A stretch of 64,000 nucleotides of DNA from Eubacterium brachy ATCC 33089 (GCA_000488855.1 KI535284.1:310001-374000), one strand, 5' to 3'. Counted from the stretch's first letter, positions 47,195-56,277 are shown. Notes: generated from the sequence alone by a model not told the origin. A program made the numbers and translations.

Positions 47195-47482
47195 TTATAT
47201 TAATTTTAGCAATTGTATAAATGCAACTACTCCGACGAGCTCCATCAAATGAATTACAGCTACGTGACAATATTTCTGCTTTCTCTTCTTGTACAGATAG
47301 GTCAAATATGTAGCTGATATTGCAAAAATTCCAAGATCTATCGTGTTGGCTATTTCTATGTATTTACTCCAATTGCCAGTCCAGCAGATATATAACGGCA
47401 CCATCTGAAAAATAGCTCCTATACCTATCAACACCTTCTGCCAAACAGGCAATACTCCTTCTTCCTTTTCAAAATCAGTCAT
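47195..47482 (-). CDS. Small three-helix membrane protein, uncharacterised
   Basis: Start at 47482 with GGGAGG six bases upstream, 95 residues beginning MTDFEKEEGVLPVWQKVLIG. An ATG two codons earlier abuts the SD. Helices: about 14-33 (VLIGIGAIFQMVPLYICW), 44-62 (TIDLGIFAISATYLTYL) and 72-94 (VAVIHLMELVGVVAFIQLL). The loop YKKRKQKYCH before the third helix parallels the loop in the 46752 protein. It has its own promoter-like sequence (47563-47590) and terminator. No known family. Confidence 0.7.
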   Translation of the reverse strand: MTDFEKEEGVLPVWQKVLIGIGAIFQMVPLYICWTGNWSKYIEIANTIDLGIFAISATYLTYLYKKRKQKYCHVAVIHLMELVGVVAFIQLLKLI

Positions 47483-47562
47483 AATCATCCTCCCTTTAAT
47501 AGAGTCCTACTCCTACGACGGTGTACGTTGAATAACAAGATTTCCATCTAAACTTTATAGAT

Positions 47563-47590
47563 ACTATATCCCATAGTTGTTTTTTTTCAA
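47563..47590 (-). promoter_or_regulatory. Candidate promoter of the 47195-47482 gene
   Basis: Minus strand TTGAAA (47585-47590), 16-base spacer, TATAGT (47563-47568), about 80 bases before the gene. The rest of 47591-47724 is AT-rich and empty. Confidence 0.45.
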
Positions 47591-47724
47591 TTATAAATTC
47601 TATTTTTGTAATTTTATTGTATTAAATATGAATTTTTGCTCACATTACATATATACTATCAAAATTTCATATCTATTACACATTACGGCCTAAACAACAC
47701 GAATGGTAATTTTGCCAACATATG

Positions 47725-47756
47725 AAAAGAAAGATAGCTTTTACGCTATCTCTCTT
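47725..47756 (-). terminator. Terminator of ileS
   Basis: Minus strand AGATAGC (47745-47751) pairs with GCTATCT (47732-47738) and TTCTTTTC follows. About 55 bases past the ileS stop. Confidence 0.75.
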
Positions 47757-47806
47757 TAAACCCGCCGATTTATCATTTCCATTGTGCTGTAAGTCTATGC
47801 TGAACA

Positions 47807-50800
47807 TTACAGCTTTTCCACTGCTATTCCTGTACTGTGTCCGTTGATATCGATCTTTTTTTCAACTTCAGTAAATATGATATCATCGGCTAAAGTTTCC
47901 TGTCTTATGTATTCCATATGTTTTTTTACAGCTCCGGCAAGTTCAACATCGCATTCCAACTTTATGTTGATTCTATCCATCATCTCAAAATCATTTTGCT
48001 TTCTGAGCTGTTGAACCTTGGATACAACTTCTCTTGCAAGTCCCTCATCCAGAAGCTCCTGATTCAAGGTCGTATCCAAAATTGTAAACACGTTGTTTTC
48101 CATCGCCACTGCGAAACCCTCTTTAGCGGTGATTTTAACATCCACCATATCTTTTGTAACTTCGAAATTCTCGGAACCCAACGTCACTTTAAAAATGTCA
48201 TGAGCCAAAAACTCCTCGTTATCCATCTTGGACAGATACTCGCTAAATGCCCCTATATTGCTTCCCATTACCGGTCCTGCAACTTTAAAATTGGGTTTTA
48301 ATTGGAAGTTCATATATTTTTGCAAGTCGTGTTCAAATTGAACTTCCTTTATATTTAATTCCTCTTGCAACAGATTTTTTAAATCGCCTATCAAATCCTG
48401 ATATTTCCCATCTACAAGAACGCTCTTCAATGGTTGCCTAACTTTGATTTTTTCCTTTTCTCTAACGCCTCTGCCCAAAGTTACCAATATTCTGATAAGT
48501 TCCATTCTGTTTTCGGTTTTTTCATCGATCAAAGTCTCGTCGCATACAGGGAAGTGAGCCAGATGAACAGATTCCTCACCTGTCAAGTTGACGTATAATT
48601 CATCTGATATAAACGGTGCAAACGGTGCCATGATCTTGCTGATTCCTACAAGCAAATCGTAAGTAGTCTTGTACACTGCTTTTTTATCTTCTGTGAGCTT
48701 TTCTCCCCAGAATCTTCTTCTCGCTCTTCTGATGTACCAGTTTGAAAAATCTTCCGTAACAAAATCTTGCATCGCTCTCACCGTCTTCATGTGATTGAAT
48801 ACCGACATTTGATCTTCAACTTCTTTTATTAGCTTATTGTATTTCGATATTATCCATCTATCCAATTCAGTTCTATTTTCCACCGGAATATGAAATTCTG
48901 CCGGATTTATATCATCTTGATTTGAGTATAAAACGAAAAAGTTATAGATGTTCTTCAACGTTCCAAAGAATTTCGAAACCGTTTCCACCAATCCGTCTTC
49001 ATCAAACTTCGTAGGAGACCATGCCGGAGATGAATACAGCAAATACCACCTCGGTGCATCAGCTCCGTACTTATCGAAAAGTTGGAACGGATCCACCGTA
49101 TTTCCCTTGGATTTGCTCATTTTTTTACCATTTTTATCCAATATTAAATCGTTTACCAAAACATTTTTGTATGGAGCCTTACCCTTGATAAAAGTTGATA
49201 TCGCCATCAATGTATAGAACCATCCTCTGGTCTGATCGATTCCTTCACATATGAAATCTGCCGGGAACATCTGCTCATCGAAATGCTCTACATTTTCAAA
49301 CGGCCAGTGCTGCTGTGCATATGGCATGGCACCGCTATCAAACCAACAGTCCATCACTTCTGAGATTCTACTCATTTCGCTTCCGCATTTTTCACATCGT
49401 ATGTGAACATGATCAACGTGTGGTCGGTGCAATTCCACTTTCTCATCTATGCTTTCTACCGCTTTTTCGACCAGCTCAGTTCTTGAACCTACAAAGTCGA
49501 CATGCCCGCACGAACATTTCCAAGCGGGTATCGGTGTCCCCCAGTATCTGTTTCTGGATATTGCCCAGTCTTTCACTTCCGCAAGCCAGTTTCCAAATCT
49601 TTTCTCGCCCACAAAGTCCGGATACCAGTTCACAGTTTTATTGTTTTCTACCAGCTGGGACTTCAACTTGCTCATCTCTATGTACCAGCTCGGCTTTGCA
49701 TAATAGATTAGAGGTGTTCCACATCTCCAGCAATGAGGGTAATTATGCTCCATTTTTTCCTTGTGGAAAAGTTTGTTTTCCGCAGCTAAATACTTTATTA
49801 TATCAACATCCAATCCGTCTTCCATGACAAATCGCCCTGCCCACGGAGTTTCTGCATATTTTCCATCTTCATCCACCGGATTTGGAACAGGTAACCCATA
49901 TTTTTTGCCTATGTTATAGTCATCCTCACCGAAAGCAGGCGCACTGTGAACTATTCCTGTACCATCTGTCGTAGTTACATAATCCGCACATGTCACGAAG
50001 AACGCTCTTTTGTCCACAGCACAAAACGGCATGAGTTGTTCGTATTCCATGTACTCCATATCTGAACCTTTAAAGGTGTTCAAAATCTCGAATTTATTAT
50101 CTCCTAAAACCTTTTCTGCCAATTCTCTAGCCACATAAAATACATTTCCCGCTTCATCTCCATCGAGAACCTTTGCTTTCACGTATTCAACTTCCGGATT
50201 TACAGTCAGGGATACGTTTGCAGCCAAGGTCCAAGGAGTTGTTGTCCAAGCCAAGAAGTATTCGTTTTCTTCATCTTTTTTCTTGAACTTGGCTATTAAA
50301 GTCAAGGTTTTGACTTCCTTATATCCCTGTGCCACTTCGTGAGAAGCCAAACCGGTTCCGCATCTCGGACAATACGGAAGTATCTTGTGTCCTTCGTATA
50401 TCATATCAGCCTTGAAGAACTCTTTTAATATGTACCAACAAGACTCTATGTAGTCGTTATCCAAGGTTATATAAGGATTGTCCAAATCAACTAAATATCC
50501 CATTCTATGGGTCATTTCTCGCCATAGGCTCTCATAGGAGAAAACCGACTCTCTGCACTTTTCATTAAAAGCTTCTATTCCGTATTTTTCTATATCCTTT
50601 TTACCTGACATTCCAAGCTGCTTCTCAACTTCGATTTCTACCGGCAATCCGTGTGTATCCCATCCTGCTCGTCTCCTAACCTGAAATCCCTTCATAGTCT
50701 TATATCTGCACACGGAATCCTTTAATGTTCGTGCCATAACGTGATGAATTCCCGGCTTGCCGTTTGCAGTCGGCGGTCCTTCGAAAAATATGAACTGCTC

Positions 50801-50911
50801 TCCTCCTTCTCTCGTCGAAACGCACTTTTCCAATAGTTTTTCTTTCTTCCAGCGATCTGCTTGTTCCAGCTGTAATTGTGCTATTGCCTTATCCGATAAA
50901 TTTTTGAACAT
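47807..50911 (-). CDS. ileS: Isoleucyl-tRNA synthetase, type 2 (eukaryote-like), with GIHH signature
   Basis: Class I synthetase charging tRNA-Ile. With 1034 residues and an N terminus ending in FIFFEGPPTANGKPG it is the long IleS2 type, not the shorter type 1 of about 920-930. The usual HxGH signature reads GIHH (residues 54-57, bases 50741-50752): the first and third positions are exchanged. KMSKSKGN is intact near residue 600. The editing CP1 domain has LAWTTTPWTLAANVSLTVNP. Zinc-type CPRCG and CEKCG pairs are present. IleS2 enzymes are known to resist mupirocin, and the GXHH form is described as extremely resistant. A T-box leader regulates it. Confidence 0.95.
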   Translation of the reverse strand: MFKNLSDKAIAQLQLEQADRWKKEKLLEKCVSTREGGEQFIFFEGPPTANGKPGIHHVMARTLKDSVCRYKTMKGFQVRRRAGWDTHGLPVEIEVEKQLGMSGKKDIEKYGIEAFNEKCRESVFSYESLWREMTHRMGYLVDLDNPYITLDNDYIESCWYILKEFFKADMIYEGHKILPYCPRCGTGLASHEVAQGYKEVKTLTLIAKFKKKDEENEYFLAWTTTPWTLAANVSLTVNPEVEYVKAKVLDGDEAGNVFYVARELAEKVLGDNKFEILNTFKGSDMEYMEYEQLMPFCAVDKRAFFVTCADYVTTTDGTGIVHSAPAFGEDDYNIGKKYGLPVPNPVDEDGKYAETPWAGRFVMEDGLDVDIIKYLAAENKLFHKEKMEHNYPHCWRCGTPLIYYAKPSWYIEMSKLKSQLVENNKTVNWYPDFVGEKRFGNWLAEVKDWAISRNRYWGTPIPAWKCSCGHVDFVGSRTELVEKAVESIDEKVELHRPHVDHVHIRCEKCGSEMSRISEVMDCWFDSGAMPYAQQHWPFENVEHFDEQMFPADFICEGIDQTRGWFYTLMAISTFIKGKAPYKNVLVNDLILDKNGKKMSKSKGNTVDPFQLFDKYGADAPRWYLLYSSPAWSPTKFDEDGLVETVSKFFGTLKNIYNFFVLYSNQDDINPAEFHIPVENRTELDRWIISKYNKLIKEVEDQMSVFNHMKTVRAMQDFVTEDFSNWYIRRARRRFWGEKLTEDKKAVYKTTYDLLVGISKIMAPFAPFISDELYVNLTGEESVHLAHFPVCDETLIDEKTENRMELIRILVTLGRGVREKEKIKVRQPLKSVLVDGKYQDLIGDLKNLLQEELNIKEVQFEHDLQKYMNFQLKPNFKVAGPVMGSNIGAFSEYLSKMDNEEFLAHDIFKVTLGSENFEVTKDMVDVKITAKEGFAVAMENNVFTILDTTLNQELLDEGLAREVVSKVQQLRKQNDFEMMDRINIKLECDVELAGAVKKHMEYIRQETLADDIIFTEVEKKIDINGHSTGIAVEKL

Positions 50912-50960
50912 ACCTCACACTCCTATCACAAATTTATAAAACCTTTTTTACAAAATTTAC

Positions 50961-51176
50961 TAAAAAAATCCCTAATCCGTTCGGATTAGGGACGATTTAC
51001 TAAAAACCGCGGTACCACCCCGCTTGCAGCCGACTTTTGTCGACCACCTCTTTAACTATTTAATTTTAAGCTCCGGACTGATCTGTTACCTCGTTCACCA
51101 ACTGCCTCTCACCTACGCAATCTCTCTGTAAGGATATTACCAAAGTAACCGGTTCCTTCATCGCTCATAAAACTTA
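50961..51176 (-). promoter_or_regulatory. T-box riboswitch (tRNA-Ile) upstream of ileS
   Basis: The T-box sequence GGGGTGGTACCGCGG lies at 51007-51021 (minus strand). The terminator stem CCCTAATCCG/CGGATTAGGG (50982-50991, 50970-50979) is followed by TTTTTTTA. AATATCC near 51131-51138 offers an AUC isoleucine specifier (ATC at 51133-51135), though I have not folded stem I. Uncharged tRNA-Ile would favour the antiterminator and ileS expression. Confidence 0.93.
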
Positions 51177-51182
51177 AGAACA

Positions 51183-51211
51183 ATTCTACATTTTAAGCTC
51201 CAAATTGTCAA
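51183..51211 (-). promoter_or_regulatory. Promoter of the ileS T-box transcript
   Basis: Minus strand TTGACA (51206-51211), 17 bases, TAGAAT (51183-51188). Transcription would begin near 51176, right before the T-box fold. Confidence 0.8.
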
Positions 51212-51367
51212 CTGTTTTTATATCTCTTTTACAAATAAAATCAATAATTATCTTTTGAACTCACAATTATCAGTCCATTTTTCGACAATTTCTCATCTTC
51301 TCGATTTTGTTCCATTTTTACATTCCATCTCTTAAATTTTCCACATAGCACTATAATTGTCACCATC

Positions 51368-52276
51368 TCAGGAAGTGCTTCGTCGTTTTCCCGTTATTCT
51401 CCTGATGAAGTCAAAATCCATCTCCATTATGAATATACTCATTATCAACATTGTCGCCCCCACATAGCCTTGCACTGACAATATTTCTCCTTTATGAAAA
51501 TATGCCACTATGCCTGCTGCCACCGGTTCCAAAGTGAATATCATTCCCACTCTGCTGGCAGTCGTGTACTGCTGTGCAATAGTCTGCAATATGAATGCGG
51601 CGCCCGTACACACAATGGATAAAAATATGACAGACCACACTACGTTGTAACTCAGCGATATTGAAAATTCTCCCAAGCTCAGAGCAAACACCAGATTATA
51701 AATTCCTGCAACTCCCAATTGTAAAACGCCCAAATGAAACGCATCTACTTCCGATTTCGCCACCGCCGTCTCGGCCATATTCAAGTGAACTCCATAGATT
51801 ATCGCCGTAGTTATACACAGTACATCTCCCCACGCTACGGATAAACTCCCTTTTAACATTAAAAGGGCCATTCCCACAGTGCTCACCACTATAGCGAATA
51901 CAAATTTTTTATTCTGTTTCACCCCTTTGAACAAAAAAGCTATTAGAGGTGTTGTTACCACTGACATTGCACACAAAAATCCTGCATTGGACAAACTCGT
52001 ATACTTTACACCATAAGTGGAAGTCAAGTATACCAAAAAAAGCGTAGTTCCTAACACTATGCTGTATCTCACTGTTTCTTTGCTGATTCCTTTCATTTTC
52101 TTAAATGCAAAAATCATTGCCACCATAAAAGCTCCTACAAATCTGAATGCATTTAAGGTTATCGGTGTCAATTCTGTCAATGCTATATCCATAGCCATAA
52201 ACGAAAAACCCCAACTCACAGCCACGAACAAGATCATTAAATCGGCTATCTTTTGGGCATTTCTTCCTTTTTTCAT
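51368..52276 (-). CDS. EamA/DMT-superfamily transporter (RhaT-like permease)
   Basis: Ten-helix drug/metabolite transporter. From ATG 52276, 302 residues begin MKKGRNAQKIADLMILFVAV. An AGGAG stands eleven bases upstream. A GTG at 52306 is possible but too near its SD. The two EamA repeats are visible: VAVSWGFSFMAMDIAL with LNAFRFVGAF in the first, and SVAWGDVLCITTAIIYGVHLN through TLEPVAAGIVAYFHKGE in the second. The substrate cannot be told from sequence, and amino acids or metabolites are the usual guesses. It is placed between the ileS T-box and holA without clear linkage. Confidence 0.88.
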   Translation of the reverse strand: MKKGRNAQKIADLMILFVAVSWGFSFMAMDIALTELTPITLNAFRFVGAFMVAMIFAFKKMKGISKETVRYSIVLGTTLFLVYLTSTYGVKYTSLSNAGFLCAMSVVTTPLIAFLFKGVKQNKKFVFAIVVSTVGMALLMLKGSLSVAWGDVLCITTAIIYGVHLNMAETAVAKSEVDAFHLGVLQLGVAGIYNLVFALSLGEFSISLSYNVVWSVIFLSIVCTGAAFILQTIAQQYTTASRVGMIFTLEPVAAGIVAYFHKGEILSVQGYVGATMLIMSIFIMEMDFDFIRRITGKRRSTS

Positions 52277-52416
52277 CGTGTAAGAATCTCCTTTTTCACA
52301 TTTCACATTCTCCCGTCATGGTAATTTACACTTTACACCACGGACTGCTGTGCGTATTTGCAGATCAACATATCGTTTGAGTATCAAGTATGTTCTACTT
52401 GCTTTATTACAATCAA

Positions 52417-52438
52417 ATATATCGAACAAACGATATAT
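52417..52438 (-). terminator. Hairpin just after holA
   Basis: ATATATCG (52417-52424) and CGATATAT (52431-52438) form an 8-bp stem two bases past the holA stop. A second copy of the arm, ATATCGTTTG at 52370-52379, can pair with CAAACGATAT (52427-52436), giving an alternative longer loop. The T run is poor. Confidence 0.4.
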
Positions 52439-52439
52439 A

Positions 52440-53444
52440 TTATATCTCTCCTATGAGCAATTCCAAAGCGGTTCTGCTATCCAACAAACCTCTTTTTATT
52501 CTGATATCTGTTTCATATGCCAATATCAGCATCTTCTTCAAAGTTTCGCTATGATAGTTTCTCGTAACCCCTATACACTTTTTAATTCTGAATGGATGTA
52601 GTTTCGTCATCTTACGGATATCATCTTTTCCATGTCCCATCTCCATAAGCTCCTTTACTATCAGCATGACTTCCAACTGAGAAATTATCGCTCCTAGAAT
52701 AGTATATTCGTTTTCTCCTGACAAAATGAGCTGATTTAACAAGTCTAAACTCATGTCTTTCCTTTTGTTGCTTATGGCGTCAATAACTTTAAAAATCCCA
52801 TGTTCAATGTTATCTGACAGAGCACTTCTGACAGTTTCTACAGTTACTTCCCCATTTTCTCCCTTAATCTTTGTAAGGGCTATTATCTTTTTTATATCAC
52901 CGACCAGATTATACAGATTATAATCTATATCATCGTTATAATAACCCGATTCAGCTATGATAGTTTTCAATATACTTCGATTACAATCTATGTCGCTTTC
53001 CCTAAATCTCTTCTCTATAAATTTCATCAGTTGGTGGTTCTCAAGTCGCGTAAACTCATAGCTTCTAGATTCATCGACTATTCGTTTATCAATTTCCTTC
53101 CCTGTAAATATCAGTACTGTATTCTCTCCTATTTTTGAAATGATATCTACAATATCGTCTCTGTACTTATTTGTGTAATTCCTTATAAGAACGACCTTTT
53201 TCTCTGAAAGCATGGGAAGAGTCTCGCAACTCTCTTCCAGCCGTTCGATTTCAATTTCCTTCTCATCAAATTCCACAAAGTCCATCATAGCAGTTGCTTT
53301 ACTCACGAATTTTTTGACTATCATTTCTATTGCCCAATTTATTATAAACTCCTCTTCGCCATGTAAAACCAATGCTCCGTAAACATTGCAATTTCTCAAA
53401 TCTTTTTGAAATTGTTGAAATGAATTAGTTTTCTGTGTGAACAT
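52440..53444 (-). CDS. holA: DNA polymerase III delta subunit (clamp loader)
   Basis: Wrench subunit that opens the beta clamp. The 334 residues match the HolA/YqeN family. An N-terminal AAA+-like domain has YGALVLHGEEEFIINWAIEMI and, instead of Walker A, no P-loop. Then come ETLPMLSEKKVVLIRNY and VLIFTGKEIDKR. The C-terminal collar domain has NEYTILGAIISQLEVMLIVKEL and ends KRGLLDSRTALELLIGEI. Typical neighbour of comEC in Firmicutes, as here. A long, structured region with its own promoter separates the two. Confidence 0.92.
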   Translation of the reverse strand: MFTQKTNSFQQFQKDLRNCNVYGALVLHGEEEFIINWAIEMIVKKFVSKATAMMDFVEFDEKEIEIERLEESCETLPMLSEKKVVLIRNYTNKYRDDIVDIISKIGENTVLIFTGKEIDKRIVDESRSYEFTRLENHQLMKFIEKRFRESDIDCNRSILKTIIAESGYYNDDIDYNLYNLVGDIKKIIALTKIKGENGEVTVETVRSALSDNIEHGIFKVIDAISNKRKDMSLDLLNQLILSGENEYTILGAIISQLEVMLIVKELMEMGHGKDDIRKMTKLHPFRIKKCIGVTRNYHSETLKKMLILAYETDIRIKRGLLDSRTALELLIGEI

Positions 53445-53561
53445 GATGTATTTTCCTCTTTAAGTTCTCCAAGTTGTGCTGTAATAGCTCTTACAATTGC
53501 ATTAAATTCATATAAAAACAAGGCTTTTTCAATTACAGATTTTTCACCTTAAAAATAAGTG

Positions 53562-53589
53562 AGCGTCAAACTCTGAAGTTCTCCGCTCT
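53562..53589 (-). repeat. Hairpin in the holA upstream region
   Basis: Minus strand GAGCG (53585-53589) pairs with CGCTC (53562-53566), with inner AACT/AGTT. ACTTATTTTT follows on the minus strand and TTTTTG on the plus strand. Possible attenuator about 120 bases before holA. Confidence 0.4.
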
Positions 53590-53654
53590 TTTTGATATAC
53601 AATCATCACTTGTTTAATATTCTACCACAAATTTCAATTTTTTTAAACAAATGA

Positions 53655-53774
53655 AATAGGGGCTATACGCCCCCACAGTGATAAAATTTGGAAATATATG
53701 ATTCATATTTTTAAATATGCGTCAAAGTAGCAATGGCAATTAAGGTTTCCCTTTTTTACTACTTTGTTTGTGAT
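53655..53774 (-). ncRNA. Candidate structured RNA between comEC and holA
   Basis: Three hairpins in series on the minus strand: CAAAGTAG/CTACTTTG (53759-53766 with 53723-53730, plus an inner AAGG/CCTT), CATATTT/AAATATG (53704-53719), and GGGGC/GCCCC (53669-53673 with 53659-53663). TATTTCATTTGTTT follows the last one. The region has no ORF. Directly upstream is the promoter at 53781-53809. It could be an independent small RNA or the leader of holA. I match it to no riboswitch class. Confidence 0.4.
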
Positions 53775-53775
53775 A

Positions 53776-53809
53776 ATGTTAGTTTAACCTAACATGACAT
53801 TTTTGTCAA
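53776..53809 (-). promoter_or_regulatory. Promoter with palindromic operator after comEC
   Basis: Minus strand TTGACA (53804-53809), 17 bases, TAAACT (53781-53786). Perfect palindrome ATGTTAG-TTTAAC-CTAACAT (53776-53795) covers the -10, so a bound protein would block the promoter. A second possible promoter for holA, TTTAAA-17-TAGAAT, lies about 130 bases further on. Confidence 0.55.
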
Positions 53810-53850
53810 TACCTTTTTTGAAATTTTTTTATTTTTTTTATTTTTCACGA

Positions 53851-56277
53851 CTATCTCTCCGTAAAGTACGCTTTTAATCTTTCCATCGCCTTTCTTTTAT
53901 TCCTGCCTTTTAGTTCGTTTAAACTATCACTTTTTAAATTGTATTTTTTTGCAGTCACACCTTTAAATTCTCTGACGAAAATTTTCATATTTTCGTTTCT
54001 CTTAAAAAGATAACTTGCGTACACGGCTGCCGTTTCATTTCTACACAACAAAATAGTTTCATCTATTCTGCCCTTTTCATTTTTGAGCAAAAATGCATTT
54101 AAATGCTCCAATGTACTCTTATCCACATGTTCATTTTCACTTTTGATAATAAGACAGTTGTTATTACTTATCTCAGATGAAAGCAACCACTGCTCTCCTT
54201 TAAACACGCCCCCTACCTCTCCGTGACCCACCGGAATTCCTTTGTATATTAATGCAATAGCCATTGCAACAACAAATGTCTTCGCAATTCCATGAATTAT
54301 CATTCTTGAAAAGACCTTCTGGAATTTTGCAATACGGTTATTACACATATACGCTTTATCCCTTCTTTCGTTTGAGATCTTTTCTATGCTTTCAACGGTA
54401 TTATATAGTTTTGTTTCTGTTGAATTGTGTGCTACGAAAATTCCGGCACGTGATATTTTCCATAGAAATCCTTCGCTTGAAAAATAAAATAACATCGAGT
54501 AAAATGCCACCACCCACAATAAACTCGGGCTTCTAATCTCCGCAAGGAATTTTCCATTAGCGTAAATCCCCTGATTTACATCGGAAAACAGCATTACAAA
54601 ATAATCTGTTGTACTTGTCCAAAAGTCACATAATCGATTCTTAATCGCCGATGAAATTTTAAATATTTTTCCAATACATATCATAACTTCGCTTTGCATT
54701 ATCGCAAAACTTCCCACCCCTAATATACCCAAAACTAAAATAAAACTTCCTATAGCAGTTAAAAATATATTTGCCAAGTAACCGCTCACGGGAAAATAAT
54801 TAAAATAGTATGCCGTTACAGGCATCATTAAGCTCTGCAATATCACAGATAACAGCAATCCTTTGATTAGAGTATTCACAACCGTTTTTCTCATGAAAAT
54901 GTTCAACAGATTCATAATCTGGGAAATTATGAATACCGCTAAATATGAAAGTTGAAAGTCCGTGGCAAATATGCACATAGGACAGCAGTAAGTTTGAATT
55001 ATTAAAGCTACCATCGCCATGGAAGTTAAATCACGACGCATCTTCAAATGTTCCTGTACTACTCCTACAAATATCATTATTCCACTTCTGGTTATGGAAA
55101 GCGTGAATCCGCACATTGCCATGTAGACAAACACTATCACCAAAATGAAAAAGGATTTTACTGCGGTTCTTTTCTTTCTGAACAGCAATTTTAGAATGGC
55201 GTACACAAAACCCAAATGCAACCCTGAAGTTGCCAATATAGGTGCCACTCCATTTTTTTGAAACTTCTCGTATTCCTCTTTTGTTAAGTTGCTTTTATCT
55301 CCAAATACTATGCTTTCAACGATTCCTATTCCTCCCAGATTATTACGCAAAAAGTCGGAAAATTCTCTTTTTATTCTTTCTCCTGTATTCATCAAGTAGT
55401 CGATAGTAACATTTTTCACTTTTTGTAGGATTCCATAGTTTCTCTTCTCAATTGAGATGTTCTCTATATCGACATTCCCTGCAACACCTCTGAATTTCAA
55501 ATATTCATCATAGTGGAAAGTATTAGGCAGTCGATCCGTTTCCAGTTTCTTTTTTGCGATATCAATTCTCACTACATCTCCGATTTTTAATTCCATGTTG
55601 TCGAACTTACGATTTCCCATTTTTCTTATTTCTTTTTTTGCACTTCTCTGTGATGTTTTTAAATTGCATAAAATCAGCATTCCTCTTGCGACATTGCTCT
55701 CATATTCACTTTCGATATCACTTTTATTCTCTATTTTATTTCTCATTTTATCCGGATTATTGATTTTATCATTCTCTTTTTTATTCGCATTTTTTTCTTC
55801 TATCCTTTGTATGCTTCGATTAACTTTTATTAAATATTCCATTTCGTTTATTTTTCCTGTGAATTTATCTCTTTTCGATCTTTTATGCATTATCTCTCCT
55901 GTGATATGCACTTTATTATCCCAACTTTTATTGAAAGTCTCCATCTGTGATTCCATATCGAAAGTTTTGTATGCACCGACAAAAAATAATATGATACCAA
56001 TTGCGGTAACCGTTCTTTTGTACCGCACGGTTATGCTGTTCTTCGATTTGAATATCACAAATATTGCGATTGCTCCCAAACCAACGAATATTAAATTAGG
56101 GAAATTCCTCAGATTTTCAATATATCTATCCAATGCTGTTCCGATATACGATAAAATTTTTATGCTGCTGCCGTCATTTTTTCCATGGGATACTTCCCAC
56201 AAGCGTTTTGCCGTGAGAATTCCAAACAAATTCATAAATCCTATTTTAATAATCGGTCTTCTGCTATATCCACTCAT
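53851..56277 (-). CDS. comEC: ComEC/Rec2-family DNA-uptake channel protein without a recognisable nuclease domain
   Basis: Polytopic membrane protein of 808 residues. It has a DUF4131-like OB region (about 120-285), carrying an unusual lysine- and asparagine-rich insertion (about 155-195). The Competence domain follows with VAPILATSGLHLGFVYAILK (about 344-363, motif ATSGLHLG 349-356), DFQLSYLAVF and several helices to about 590. After a further helix near 665-685 the C-terminal part, about 125 residues, has neither DVGQGD nor the THxHxDH zinc motif of the metallo-beta-lactamase nuclease domain. So that domain is lost or unrecognisable. ComEA is not nearby. The frame is intact, so the protein is probably made. 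It may serve single-strand DNA import with degradation by another enzyme, or be decaying. Confidence 0.85.
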   Translation of the reverse strand: MSGYSRRPIIKIGFMNLFGILTAKRLWEVSHGKNDGSSIKILSYIGTALDRYIENLRNFPNLIFVGLGAIAIFVIFKSKNSITVRYKRTVTAIGIILFFVGAYKTFDMESQMETFNKSWDNKVHITGEIMHKRSKRDKFTGKINEMEYLIKVNRSIQRIEEKNANKKENDKINNPDKMRNKIENKSDIESEYESNVARGMLILCNLKTSQRSAKKEIRKMGNRKFDNMELKIGDVVRIDIAKKKLETDRLPNTFHYDEYLKFRGVAGNVDIENISIEKRNYGILQKVKNVTIDYLMNTGERIKREFSDFLRNNLGGIGIVESIVFGDKSNLTKEEYEKFQKNGVAPILATSGLHLGFVYAILKLLFRKKRTAVKSFFILVIVFVYMAMCGFTLSITRSGIMIFVGVVQEHLKMRRDLTSMAMVALIIQTYCCPMCIFATDFQLSYLAVFIISQIMNLLNIFMRKTVVNTLIKGLLLSVILQSLMMPVTAYYFNYFPVSGYLANIFLTAIGSFILVLGILGVGSFAIMQSEVMICIGKIFKISSAIKNRLCDFWTSTTDYFVMLFSDVNQGIYANGKFLAEIRSPSLLWVVAFYSMLFYFSSEGFLWKISRAGIFVAHNSTETKLYNTVESIEKISNERRDKAYMCNNRIAKFQKVFSRMIIHGIAKTFVVAMAIALIYKGIPVGHGEVGGVFKGEQWLLSSEISNNNCLIIKSENEHVDKSTLEHLNAFLLKNEKGRIDETILLCRNETAAVYASYLFKRNENMKIFVREFKGVTAKKYNLKSDSLNELKGRNKRKAMERLKAYFTER

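Noticed and set aside
51007-51021. GC-rich GGGGTGGTACCGCGG block taken at first for part of a tRNA
   Set aside because: It is the T-box consensus with an adjacent terminator stem, upstream of ileS. No cloverleaf can be drawn.
53655-53774. Possible c-di-GMP, preQ1, guanidine or fluoride riboswitch
   Set aside because: Compared by eye with their conserved cores. GGGAAACC and GACGC pieces occur, but not in the order or spacing of any class.
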